Assembly (NCBI RefSeq): GCF_004004555.2
Contig: NZ_SACP01000009.1
Span: 145,887 to 209,886, forward strand
Reading direction: 5' to 3'
DNA: 64,000 nt
Origin: Methylobacterium oryzihabitans
Lineage (GTDB): Bacteria > Pseudomonadota > Alphaproteobacteria > Rhizobiales > Beijerinckiaceae
Shown here: piece after piece, positions 24,477-33,100 of the stretch
Position numbering within the stretch: position 1 is the first letter of the stretch
How the letters are laid out: the number at the start of each line of letters is the position of its first letter
The notes under the pieces: generated by a model
Databases searched by the model: none
Seen by the model: only the letters and a program-made list of their open reading frames with translations
What the model was told of the DNA's origin: nothing
Position numbers and translations under genes: made by a program

Positions 24477-25687
24477 GCCCGATCGAGCTCCGCGAGGCGC
24501 GCCCTCATCCGGCCGTAGAAGCTCGGGCGCAGGAAATAGGCGCCGTGCGCGCGCAGCAGGTCGGTGACCGTGTCGTAGCCGAAGTCCCGCACGCCCTCGA
24601 ACGCCTGGCCGCACTGGAACGAGAAGACGTCGGTGTAGTCGAAGACGTTCATCCAGTGCCGCACGCCCTCGGGCATCGGCAGCTTGACCCCGTCCGAGGG
24701 CCGACCGCCGGGGTAGAGGCCGAGATCGGCGAAGAAGCCGGGTTGGGACCCGACAGTGAACAGGGCGTCGATGCGGATCGGGGCGCCGATCGCCTCGGCG
24801 AGCTCGGCCCGCGCCGCGTCATCGGTGAGGAGATCGTAGAGGATCACGCCGCCGAGGCTGTGGCCCACGACCACGAACGGCTCGCCGGCCGCCCGCGGGG
24901 CGGTCGCCCCCGCCACCAGGGCGGCCTGGATCGGCGCGAAGATGCGCGCGCGCGTCCCCTGGTCGCCGGGCGTGTCCCGCTCCCGCAGGTAGACGAGGAT
25001 GTCGCCCAGGAACAGCGACACGGCGCGGCTCAGGTCGCGGCGCGTGGCCTTGAGCACGAGATCGCTGACGCCGTTGCCGACGAGGCCCACCAGATGACCG
25101 ATCGCACCCCGCACGGTGTCGCCGATCCCGTATGCCTCGACGGGTCCGCCGGCGCGGGCGAGTTCCACGTCCAGGGCGTCCGCGAAGGCACCGTTATCGG
25201 CGGCGGCGAGCGTCCCGATTCCTGTCGGCCCATCCTTCCGGCCAATGCCCTTCGCCTCGAGCAGGGCGGCGCTCGCTTGCGCGAGACGCATCGCATCCCC
25301 GGTCGCGGCGGCGTCCGGGTCGTTGAACTGCAACGCCGCGTCCCGGATCGCCGCGTCGAGCGCCGCCATGGCGACGAGGTCGATGGCCTGCTCCGCGTCG
25401 GTGCCGGCGATGGTGCCCAGCGCGAGCCGGCCGTCCAGCGCCTCTGGCCCGAGCCCGCCAGGCGGCCCGCCGTCGCCGACGTCGAAGATCTCGTTGCCCC
25501 TCGGCGCGGGCAGCCAGGGAAGATCATCGCCGAACTTGGCGGCGAAACTGCCCCAATCCGGATTGACGATCGTCAAGTCGTCCCGCTTGAAGACCAGCGA
25601 GCGGAACAAGGCGTCGCGCTGCTTGACCATCGCGGCGTGTTGGGCGGACGGCCGCGTCGCGACTCCGTGCACGAAGACCAGCGGCAT
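24473..25687 (-). CDS. Alpha/beta-hydrolase (lipase-like) in caspase operon
   Basis: A 404-residue alpha/beta hydrolase. It opens with the strand MPLVFVHGVATRPS, and the nucleophile elbow GHSLGG (Ser277) follows FVVV. A C-terminal region with TVGSQPGFFADLGLYP and a final His-containing helix (LLRAHGAYFL) likely supplies the acid and His. Substrate is unknown; lipase-like effectors occur in defence systems and damage membranes. It is the first gene of the minus-strand operon and diverges from the zincin gene over a 240-base promoter region. Confidence 0.78.
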   Translation of the reverse strand: MPLVFVHGVATRPSAQHAAMVKQRDALFRSLVFKRDDLTIVNPDWGSFAAKFGDDLPWLPAPRGNEIFDVGDGGPPGGLGPEALDGRLALGTIAGTDAEQAIDLVAMAALDAAIRDAALQFNDPDAAATGDAMRLAQASAALLEAKGIGRKDGPTGIGTLAAADNGAFADALDVELARAGGPVEAYGIGDTVRGAIGHLVGLVGNGVSDLVLKATRRDLSRAVSLFLGDILVYLRERDTPGDQGTRARIFAPIQAALVAGATAPRAAGEPFVVVGHSLGGVILYDLLTDDAARAELAEAIGAPIRIDALFTVGSQPGFFADLGLYPGGRPSDGVKLPMPEGVRHWMNVFDYTDVFSFQCGQAFEGVRDFGYDTVTDLLRAHGAYFLRPSFYGRMRARLAELDRA

Positions 25688-25927
25688 CGCGACATCCTCC
25701 CGGTGAGTGTATCACTGCATCCGGAACAGCAGACCTGCTCGCGGTCGGGGATCATGGAAGAGTTTCGGCGGCCGGTCCAGAGCGAAACATCTCGGCACGA
25801 CGCCTTCGCGGTGCGACGGTCGGCCCTCGCACGGTCGTGATGCTGCGGCATGCGAGGAGGGCTCTGGTCTCCACGCCGGAGCGGGTGTTACGCTGCCGGG
25901 CGAGCATGTCCCGGGAGGCCGTCTGTC

Positions 25928-27085
25928 ATGGATGCCGAGGGTAAGCGGCCGGACTACGAGGACACGGCGTGGCTCTCGGCCGCGCTGCGCACCTACTTCT
26001 CCGGTCAGGTGCTGCTCAACCTCGTGAACCCGATCGACGGCGTCAGCGTGTCGGGGGACACCGATCTCGCCTTCAACGCCAGCGTGACGACGGCGGATTT
26101 CACGACGTTCCGGATCGTCCTCAACGACGGATGCCTGGCGCAGATCTACGAGGCGCTGGACGTTCCGCGCGGACGCGCCTTGGAACCGTTGATCGACGTG
26201 GCGTCGTCGCTCTTCCGGGGGCGCGGGGATTACGACCTGGTCTGTCGGACCGTGCTGAACGTCGCGGTCGTGTTCATCCTGTTGCACGAATACGCCCACG
26301 TCGCGGCCGGGCATCTCGACGCGCGGCGCTCCGCCGGCGGAGTAGCGGCGACGGAGACGACGTATCGATGGGACGAGGTGCCGGGACCGGCGAACCGCCC
26401 CGATCCCGCCCTGTCGCTGGCGGGGGTCGGGCCGGAGCAGGTCGGACGGGTCTTCGAACTCGAAGCCGACGCGACGGCCTACGAGCTTCTCCTGGATTTC
26501 GCCGTCGACATCCTCCTGGCCACGGACGAGGCGCGGCGTGCGCTGCCGTCGATCGCCCATGCCGACGACCTCGATCCCGCCCAGGCGGGCAGCCTCCAGC
26601 AGCTGATCTTTTACGCCTGCGCGCTGACGGTGTCCCTGACCGAGCAGAGCCGCCAGAACGCCGGGGTGCAGGGAACCTATCCGAGCGCCGGCGCCAGGAT
26701 GATGAGCCTCTGCCTCGCCCTGCTGCGCCGGCAGATGCCGGGCGAGTGGCGCTTCGAATGCGCGGAGCAGGTGACGCGCATCACCGAGGAGGCTCACGGG
26801 GCGCTGGTCGCGTTCATCCTCCCGACCATGGCGCGAGCGTTCGATCTCTGCGAGGCGTGCTGTGCGAATGTCCGAGGGGAGACCGGGGGTGCCCGAGCCT
26901 CAGCGGCGGGCGACCGGAGGAGCTTCGCCCACGATTTCGCCGTTCTTTTGCAGGGCGCCACCGGCGAGGCCGTGACCGAGGCCGGGCGGGAGTTGGTGTC
27001 GCTTCAGGCCGCGAGAGTTGCCATCCTGGAACCGATGAGACACCATCGCCGCACAGATTGGTGGGACTTTCCGGATGCATCGTGA
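25928..27085 (+). CDS. Zincin-type metalloprotease-like protein, divergent from the hydrolase-caspase operon
   Basis: A 385-residue protein from the ATG at 25928 (MDAEGKRPDYEDTAWLSAAL), chosen because GGGAGG lies upstream. HExxH zinc motif at residues 120-124 (FILLHEYAHVAAGHL) and a downstream ELEADATA at 178-185 (E179, D181) give the HExxH...ExxxD ligand pattern of M48/M78-like peptidases. The flanking helix VCRTVLNVAVVFIL is hydrophobic enough to be membrane-associated. It may be an effector or activating protease of the neighbouring caspase/hydrolase operon. It is followed by the ISNCY element 230 bases later. Confidence 0.7.
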   Translation: MDAEGKRPDYEDTAWLSAALRTYFSGQVLLNLVNPIDGVSVSGDTDLAFNASVTTADFTTFRIVLNDGCLAQIYEALDVPRGRALEPLIDVASSLFRGRGDYDLVCRTVLNVAVVFILLHEYAHVAAGHLDARRSAGGVAATETTYRWDEVPGPANRPDPALSLAGVGPEQVGRVFELEADATAYELLLDFAVDILLATDEARRALPSIAHADDLDPAQAGSLQQLIFYACALTVSLTEQSRQNAGVQGTYPSAGARMMSLCLALLRRQMPGEWRFECAEQVTRITEEAHGALVAFILPTMARAFDLCEACCANVRGETGGARASAAGDRRSFAHDFAVLLQGATGEAVTEAGRELVSLQAARVAILEPMRHHRRTDWWDFPDAS

Positions 27086-27319
27086 CGAGTCTGCCTTACC
27101 CGCCTCCAGTTGTACTTTCTCTCCCTGCGCGCTACTCAGTATTGGCGGCAGTGATCGTCTGCCGTTTATGGAAAAATGACGAGAAAACTTCAATTTGTTG
27201 CAGCTTACGCGCACTCAGCAGACCCGCCGCTTAGCAATCTCCAAGACCCATTCGGACAGAGGAGTGCGCCGTTTCGATCGGCCAACGGTGAATCATCCTT
27301 GCTTTGTGCCTACAGCATA
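27086..27319. other. Non-coding stretch before ISNCY
   Basis: No credible gene. A minus-strand peptide MIHRWPIETAHSSVRMGLGD could be a transposase tail fragment, but I cannot confirm it. The right end contains the left copy of the ISNCY target duplication. Confidence 0.3.
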
Positions 27320-28888
27320 TGTTGCAACTGATTTGAAGTGTCACAGGAGGCAGCAAAGTAGGAATGTCACGGTGCCGTTGGGCCATCCTGCACCGAAGGA
27401 GGCCTTGGCGAGGCTGCGGAGACCCCAACCATCGCAGCAGCCTCGCCAAGGGCGGGCCGTGGGGCTGCCGCCCCAGAACGAGAGCCAGCCCGTGCCGCCA
27501 GACCTTTGCGACCCGGCGATTGCCGCCCCGTCTTGACGTAACCACCCTTCTCGCTGTTCGTCTTGACTTTCGGTGGACGCAGTTCGTCCTGACGTTCCTT
27601 GACCCATGCCAAGACCTCCGACAGCCGCTTGTTCTCAACGATCTCCGTATGCGTCACCCGCTGATCCTTGTCGAAGGAGCGGTAGGGAAGCGAAATCCCC
27701 TTGAAGCGAACGTCGAGGCGTCCATCGGCAAATTCATAGATCTCGACGTAACGACCCTCCGCCGCGAGCGACAGATCGCTCTCATCGAGGATGATCCTCC
27801 GCCTCTTGTAGGACAGCGCCAGATGTTGTCCGACATAGCGCTGCTCCCGCCATGCCAGAATATCCGAGAGACGGTCTCCCGGTAGGTTCAGCTCACGATG
27901 CAGATCATCAGACTTGATCGCATCCCGGGCAAATTGCGCGTTGAAGTTCTCCATGAAGCCCGGCACGAAGGCGTTCGCCCCATCAATGTCGGAGACACCA
28001 GCAAGACGAAGCTCTTTCACGAGGCGATCCTGCAAAGTCCTGTTCGCCCGTTCGACCCGACCCTTCGCCTGACTGGAATTGGCACATAAGATCTCGATCC
28101 CAAGCTCGCCGAGCGCGCGACCGAACTGAGTCATGCCCTGGCCGCCCTTGGCCTCCGTCTTGGCGACCCGGAAGACCGCATGCTTATCGGAGTAGAAGGC
28201 CAAGGGCCATCCGTGCCTGTTCAGGTATCCATCCAGCGCCTCGAAGTAACTGAAGGCGCTCTCTGACTTGACGAACCGCAACTGCATCAACCGACCCGTC
28301 GCGTCGTCGATGAACACCAGAAGTGTGCAGGGGCCAGCCCGATCCTCGAACCAACGGTGCTCGCTGCCGTCGATCTGAACCAATTCACCCAGACGCTCTC
28401 GCCTGAGCCGTGGCGGGTGCATCACCCGGCGATGCCGACGCGACAGCCACAAGCCCGCAGCCGTCATCCAGGTCCGCAGTGTCTCGCGCGAGAGGGTGAT
28501 CTGGTGATGCTTCCGGAGCATCTCCGCCGCAAGCGTCGGACCAAAGTCAGAGTAGCTCTCCCGCACGTAGGTCAGAGCAAGATCACGCAGCCCGTCGCTC
28601 AGCGCACGGTTCGAGCGACGACCACGCGCCTTGTGACGAACGGCCGAAGCGCCATCGGTTCGATAAGCCTTGATGAGCCGGTGAGCCTGTCGCCGACTCA
28701 AACTCAGAAGACGTGCCGCTCCCGTCACCGTTTGCCGCCCAGCCAGAACCGCCGACAGCACCTCGACCCGCTGCAACTCGCGCTCGCTCATCAGGACCCA
28801 CCCCATGGCGACCTCCCGCGTTCCGCAAAACGGGGGAGTGTGCCATTCCTACTTTGCCCAGGTGGGACATTCTAACTTTGCGCCTACA
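27320..28888 (-). mobile_element. ISNCY-family insertion sequence
   Basis: 1,569 bases. Inverted ends share CAAAGTAGGAATGnCAC (inner) and begin TGT on both sides; the outer parts are imperfect. A 16-base direct repeat with one mismatch flanks it: TTGTGCCTACAGCATA (27304-27319) and TTGCGCCTACAGCATA (28889-28904). Long target duplications are known for the IS1202 branch of this family. The right copy directly touches a XerC/D-like site. Confidence 0.8.
27367..28806 (-). CDS. ISNCY-family transposase
   Basis: A 479-residue transposase. Start MSERELQRVEVLSAVLAGRQ then helix-turn-helix (TVTGAARLLSLSRRQAHRLI), and an RNase H-like rve core: LGELVQIDGSEHRWF, LLVFIDDATGRLMQLRF and, further on, SSQAKGRVERANRTLQDRLV, giving a D-D-E triad. 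The C-terminal 50 residues are Ala/Pro/Arg-rich. The ORF begins 6 codons before MSERE (MGWVLM); the exact start is uncertain. Intact, so the element may be active. Confidence 0.88.
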   Translation of the reverse strand: MGWVLMSERELQRVEVLSAVLAGRQTVTGAARLLSLSRRQAHRLIKAYRTDGASAVRHKARGRRSNRALSDGLRDLALTYVRESYSDFGPTLAAEMLRKHHQITLSRETLRTWMTAAGLWLSRRHRRVMHPPRLRRERLGELVQIDGSEHRWFEDRAGPCTLLVFIDDATGRLMQLRFVKSESAFSYFEALDGYLNRHGWPLAFYSDKHAVFRVAKTEAKGGQGMTQFGRALGELGIEILCANSSQAKGRVERANRTLQDRLVKELRLAGVSDIDGANAFVPGFMENFNAQFARDAIKSDDLHRELNLPGDRLSDILAWREQRYVGQHLALSYKRRRIILDESDLSLAAEGRYVEIYEFADGRLDVRFKGISLPYRSFDKDQRVTHTEIVENKRLSEVLAWVKERQDELRPPKVKTNSEKGGYVKTGRQSPGRKGLAARAGSRSGAAAPRPALGEAAAMVGVSAASPRPPSVQDGPTAP

Positions 28889-28904
28889 TTGCGCCTACAG
28901 CATA

Positions 28905-28932
28905 CATTCGCATAAGAAATGTTATGGAACTA
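28905..28932. other. dif-like XerC/XerD recombination site 1 (pdif)
   Basis: CATTCGCATAA (28905-28915), 6-base core GAAATG, TTATGGAACTA (28922-28932). This matches the dif pattern: XerC arm ending CGCATAA, 6-base spacer, XerD arm starting TTATG. A second such site with the same XerD arm occurs at 62224-62251 in the same orientation. It directly follows the ISNCY target duplication. Confidence 0.7.
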
Positions 28933-29156
28933 GCGCTCGTTTCTACTGGATCATGAAGCATTTTATCGGATACGCAACAAACAGCACTCCAAGGCTTTCG
29001 ACAAAATCTGTAGGCGGAATGCGTTCGGTACCGCAGCAGGGGAGGGCACTACCGTCGAATGTACACAGCCCCCTCCCCTCCCCTGAAAAAATCCGTTACC
29101 GCTCCACCGAGATAGCACTGAATGAGACGTGATCGTCTTCTCTCTTTTTCACCCAG

Positions 29157-29592
29157 AAATAGGTCGATGACGGCGGCGACATAGATTCGGCTCTCAGCCG
29201 TCCAGATATACGTCAAGTCGGCGATCCATTTCCGCTTCGAGGCATCGGCTGCGAATCGCCGCTTTAGGAGATTGGGCGAGGCGGCACTCCGCTCACTCTC
29301 GTCCTGCGGCGGTCCACGTCGGCGCGGTCGCGCCCGCAGGTCATTCTCGCGCATGATCCGCTCGATGCGGTGCCACCCGCACGAGACACCATCGGCCAGC
29401 ACGTCGCGCCAGACACGCCTTGCACCGTAGGTTCGGTCGCGAGCCACAAAGCTCGCGTGGGCCTTGACCAGGATCGCGTCGTCGTCCCGTGCGCGTTGGC
29501 TGGGTTGCCGGATCAGCCAGGCTCGAAGCCGGAGCGCGACACGCTCAGCGCCGCGCAAATCTGGGCAACCGATGTCCGTGACACCGGCAGCA
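29157..29592 (-). mobile_element. IS3 remnant with right inverted repeat and internal deletion
   Basis: Related to the intact copy at 37224-38453. From 29157 up to about 29585 it encodes part of orfB (LIRQPSQRARDDDAILVKAH ... FAADASKRKWIADLTYIW), stopping after AAVIDLF. At 29573-29592 it ends with TGTCCGTGACACCGGCAGCA, the IS right end. So the left end, orfA and the catalytic half of orfB are missing. The stretch from 28933 to 29156 shows nothing I can support. Confidence 0.7.
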
Positions 29593-29624
29593 GGCTCCCT
29601 ACGCGTCGAGCGGTCGGACGCCGG

Positions 29625-30137
29625 TCACCGTTCCCGTCGCCACGTGTCCTTGACCTGCAGCGTGCTCACTGCCAGCAGCGCCGCCCCCTGCACTTCCGAC
29701 CGGACCGTCTCGTGCGCCGAGAAGGTGTAGAGTATCGCCAACCCGTGCTTGACAGTCGCCAAATATCTCGTGAGGTAACCCGAGATCTCGGCTCCCCTCA
29801 GGGTCGCGTCGACCCAGAGCGCGTCGCCGATCGTCGTGTACGACGGCGCCTTGACGATCCCGTGACGACCCAGTTCGGCTCCACGGGTCTCCAGGTGCCT
29901 CCGGTACGTTCCTAATCCATCGTCGGGGCCTGGGATCTTCGCGGCAAGGACCATGATCGCGCCAACCGGCTGACCCTCAACGTGGGGTGGGTTGCAGACG
30001 AACTCCGTCTTTTCCAGTTCGCAGGTCCAGCCAGCCGGCAACTCGAAACGCAAGTAGCTGTTCTGGAACTCGACGGCCCCGGCCGAGCACGGAAGAGCGA
30101 CGAGAAGGGCGCACAGGCAGGTCGCGGTCGCGTGCAT
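29625..30137 (-). CDS. Secreted hypothetical protein, 170 residues
   Basis: Starts at ATG 30137 (MHATATCLCALLVALPCSAGAV), a clear signal peptide likely cleaved after SAGA. The mature part is beta-rich (FQNSYLRFELPAGWTCELEK) and ends with SALLAVSTLQVKDTWRRER-type helix. Not recognised. It lies 2 bases after the stop of the NACHT gene on the same strand, so it is the last gene of a unit with it; a periplasmic partner that senses or binds the NACHT protein's periplasmic part is plausible. The IS3 remnant lies just downstream. Confidence 0.65.
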   Translation of the reverse strand: MHATATCLCALLVALPCSAGAVEFQNSYLRFELPAGWTCELEKTEFVCNPPHVEGQPVGAIMVLAAKIPGPDDGLGTYRRHLETRGAELGRHGIVKAPSYTTIGDALWVDATLRGAEISGYLTRYLATVKHGLAILYTFSAHETVRSEVQGAALLAVSTLQVKDTWRRER

Positions 30138-30139
30138 CG

Positions 30140-33100
30140 TCAGGCGGGCTCCACCGACGTCTCGGCCTCGATCCCCAAATGCCGCCAGAAGTCGACCGTC
30201 CCTCCGGACGCACGGGCCTCGACGAACGCTGCGTACAGCCTGCGCGCGGAGATCACACGCATTCCCGTATCCTCTAGCAATCTCGCGTCGCTCTCGTCCA
30301 GGTCCGGCGGCCGGTCGCCCGGCTCCTGGGCCACGCAGGCATTCGTCACGACGAGAAGGTCCGAATCGGCGGTCTTCGCCCAGATTGCCAGGATCTCGAC
30401 GTGCACGCGCCTGATCCGTCCGGTTTGGCCGAGACCGACCACGCGGAAGGCTCGCCCAGCGGGGCCCCGCAGCCTGCCGCTCGCGACGCCGTCCACGTCG
30501 TCCGCGACGGCTCCCATCTCCCGGAGGATGGTTGCCGCCGCGTCGCGCAGGGTTCCTTCGTCGGATGCCGCGAGGATCCGCGTCATCGCGCGGGCCTTCG
30601 AGATCACGTCCCGCTCGCCATTCACCTGGTTGTCCGTCTCCCGGCGGCGTTCCGCGAGTTCGCATAACTTGCGGTCGGCGTCCCGAGCTTCCGGAAGATC
30701 GTGGAGGAGCAGCCATTCAGGGTCCTGGGAGGAAATCCTGAGGCGCCAACTGTACTCGCGCACGAAGCTGTCGCTGACTCTGTGATCTTCGATCTCGGCT
30801 GCCCGCGTGATGAGGCGTTCCCGCAGGTCCTCGGCGTCCGCGCCCGGCAACGCGCGGGCCAGGTACGGGAATACCCCGGCGAACCGGGCGTCCTCCGCGT
30901 ATCTGGCGCGGGCCTCCTGATCGAGCACCAGCAGGGCGAAGTGGCTGAAGAAGTCCCGGATGCGGTCGTGGCGGAAGCGGACCTCCTGCGACGCGATCGC
31001 GCCGCCCTCGTCGGCGTCAGTGCGGACCAACGCGAGCTTTCCCGCGATCAGGGCGACGACCTCGGGCTGGAACGGAAGCTTTTGCAGGTTCTCCTGGTCC
31101 TTCAGCCGTTGCTCGAGCAGCGCCGAGGAGAAGGCTGTCGTTCGGAAGGTGACGCCCGATTCGGCGAGCCGCCTGGAGATGCCTTCGAACTGCTGCGCCT
31201 CCAACGCGAAGAGGTCCGGCGTGCGCCCGTCCCCGAGCAGGAGCGCGACGGACGTGAGATCCATGGGGTTCGACAGGAACTCCTCGAAGGCCCTGCGTTC
31301 GACGTCGTCCTTCGGGGCGGATGCGACCTCTTGCAGGAAACACTCGGCCGACTTCACGAAAAGCTCGCCCCTGACCGGAGCGTCGTCGGCGAGCACGGGC
31401 TCGCGCGAGACCAGGAACGCGCGGACCGCTTCGGGCGCCAGCGGCAGGATCGTGTAGCTCTCGATCGTACCGAAGCCGCGAAGCGGAATCTGGCTCGCCA
31501 CTAGGATGCTGGCGTAAGGATACTGGGACAGGAACCCGGTTATCAGGTCCTGGGTCGCAAGATCGACCTCGTTGTATCCGTCGATGTAGATGAATATATT
31601 TCCTGAGTAGATCATGGCCTTGAGGAGGCTCTGTTCCTTCCCGAGCCCGTTCATGCGTTGCTCGATCTCGGCTTCGACCCCGCGCCGGCATTGGTCGGCC
31701 CGCATGTAGACGAGGACGTCGCGACCTTCCCTGGCACGCGCCGCGAGGGAAAACCGGAGGAAGCTCGATTTGCCGAGCCCCGATTTGCCGAGCAGCAGGA
31801 CGCGTCCGCGATGGCCCGAGAGCGCGTTCAGGAGGGGGAGTTCGGTTTCCGTTGCCCGGCCGCGCCCGCCCATCACGGTCGCGCGGTGCCGGACGCGACT
31901 GTCCTGGAAGTACGAGAGCCGGTCCAACTGCGCGACGTCGCCCGACGCGATGTCTCCTAGGAAACTCTCCTTGAACGGCGCGAACAGCCGGCGCCGCGCG
32001 ACACCGACATGCAGCAGGACGAGGTCGATGTAGCCAAGCCCGAGCAAACGCCGCAGGACCGGGTTCCAGAACACGACGGCCTGAAGCCGAGGCGATCGCG
32101 GATAGGCGGTCAACAGCAGCGCCCAGAGGGCGAGGTGCGCCAGCAGGGCGACCGGAATGCCTGCCAGCCCGGCGAGGATCCACCGCTTCCTGAACTCGGA
32201 CGCGATGGTCTTCGACTGTTCCGGCGCGGTCGTTGCGAACTGGTCGCGCCAGTACTCGAGCGACGGCATGGATGCCGGCAGGTAGGGCAGGTCGTCGACG
32301 GCCCGGCCTACGATCTCGGCGATCCTCGCGCCGACCTCCCTGCTCGTCGCGTTTCGGAACGACTCGTCCTCCCAGAGCGACCGTATGCCCTCGAGCAGCT
32401 TCGGCGGGTCGGGGACTGGCCTGTCGCGCCACGCGCCGGCCAATCCGGCCAGGGGCGATCCCGCCTCGCTCAGCAGAAGAACGCATGCCAGGATGGCGTC
32501 CCTCTCGCGGTTGGTCGCGCGATGGAGGGCATTGAAGGCGGGCGCGAGCAGCGCCGGCTTCAGCGTCGCGGCCAGTGCCTGCGCCAGGCAGAGCTCGCCT
32601 GGCTTCGTACGCCACTGATCCTCACTGACGGAATCGGCGTATGAGGCTGCGAACGACTGATCATGGCGGATCAGCGAGCGCAGGAGGACGGTTGCGTCGT
32701 CGGACAGGTCGGGCCGGGTTCTGACCAGGCCGACCGACTCGGCGTCCGGCACGGGCAGTCTCCCCGTCGCCGAAACCGAATCGTAGGCTCGCGCGAGCAG
32801 GATCAGAGCCGTGCGGGCGACGGCCACGCTCGTGTCCGACAGGTTGTCGATGAATGCCTTCATCCCCGTTTCGGGGTGGTCGGCCAGGGCCAGGAGGGCG
32901 GCGCTCCGGATCGGGGTGCCCGCTCTTGCGTCAGCGGCCAGGCGAGCGGCGGCGGCGTAGGCCGTTGTCGGAGCGCCCTCCACCGATTGCAAGACCCGCA
33001 GGTCCGTGACGGTGAGTGCCCGGACTGCATCGCCGCCGAACACCTTCCAGTAGCCTCGCGCCTCCAGAGCCGTCACGGAAGGCAGGACACCGACATCGAG

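Noticed and set aside
27166..27185. Third pdif-like site near GTTTATGGAAAAATG
   Set aside because: The XerC arm is absent upstream; only a partial XerD-like string.
31017..32615. 532-codon open frame on the minus strand within the NACHT gene
   Set aside because: Same strand, other frame of the NACHT gene, which has Walker A and B; no motif in the shadow frame.
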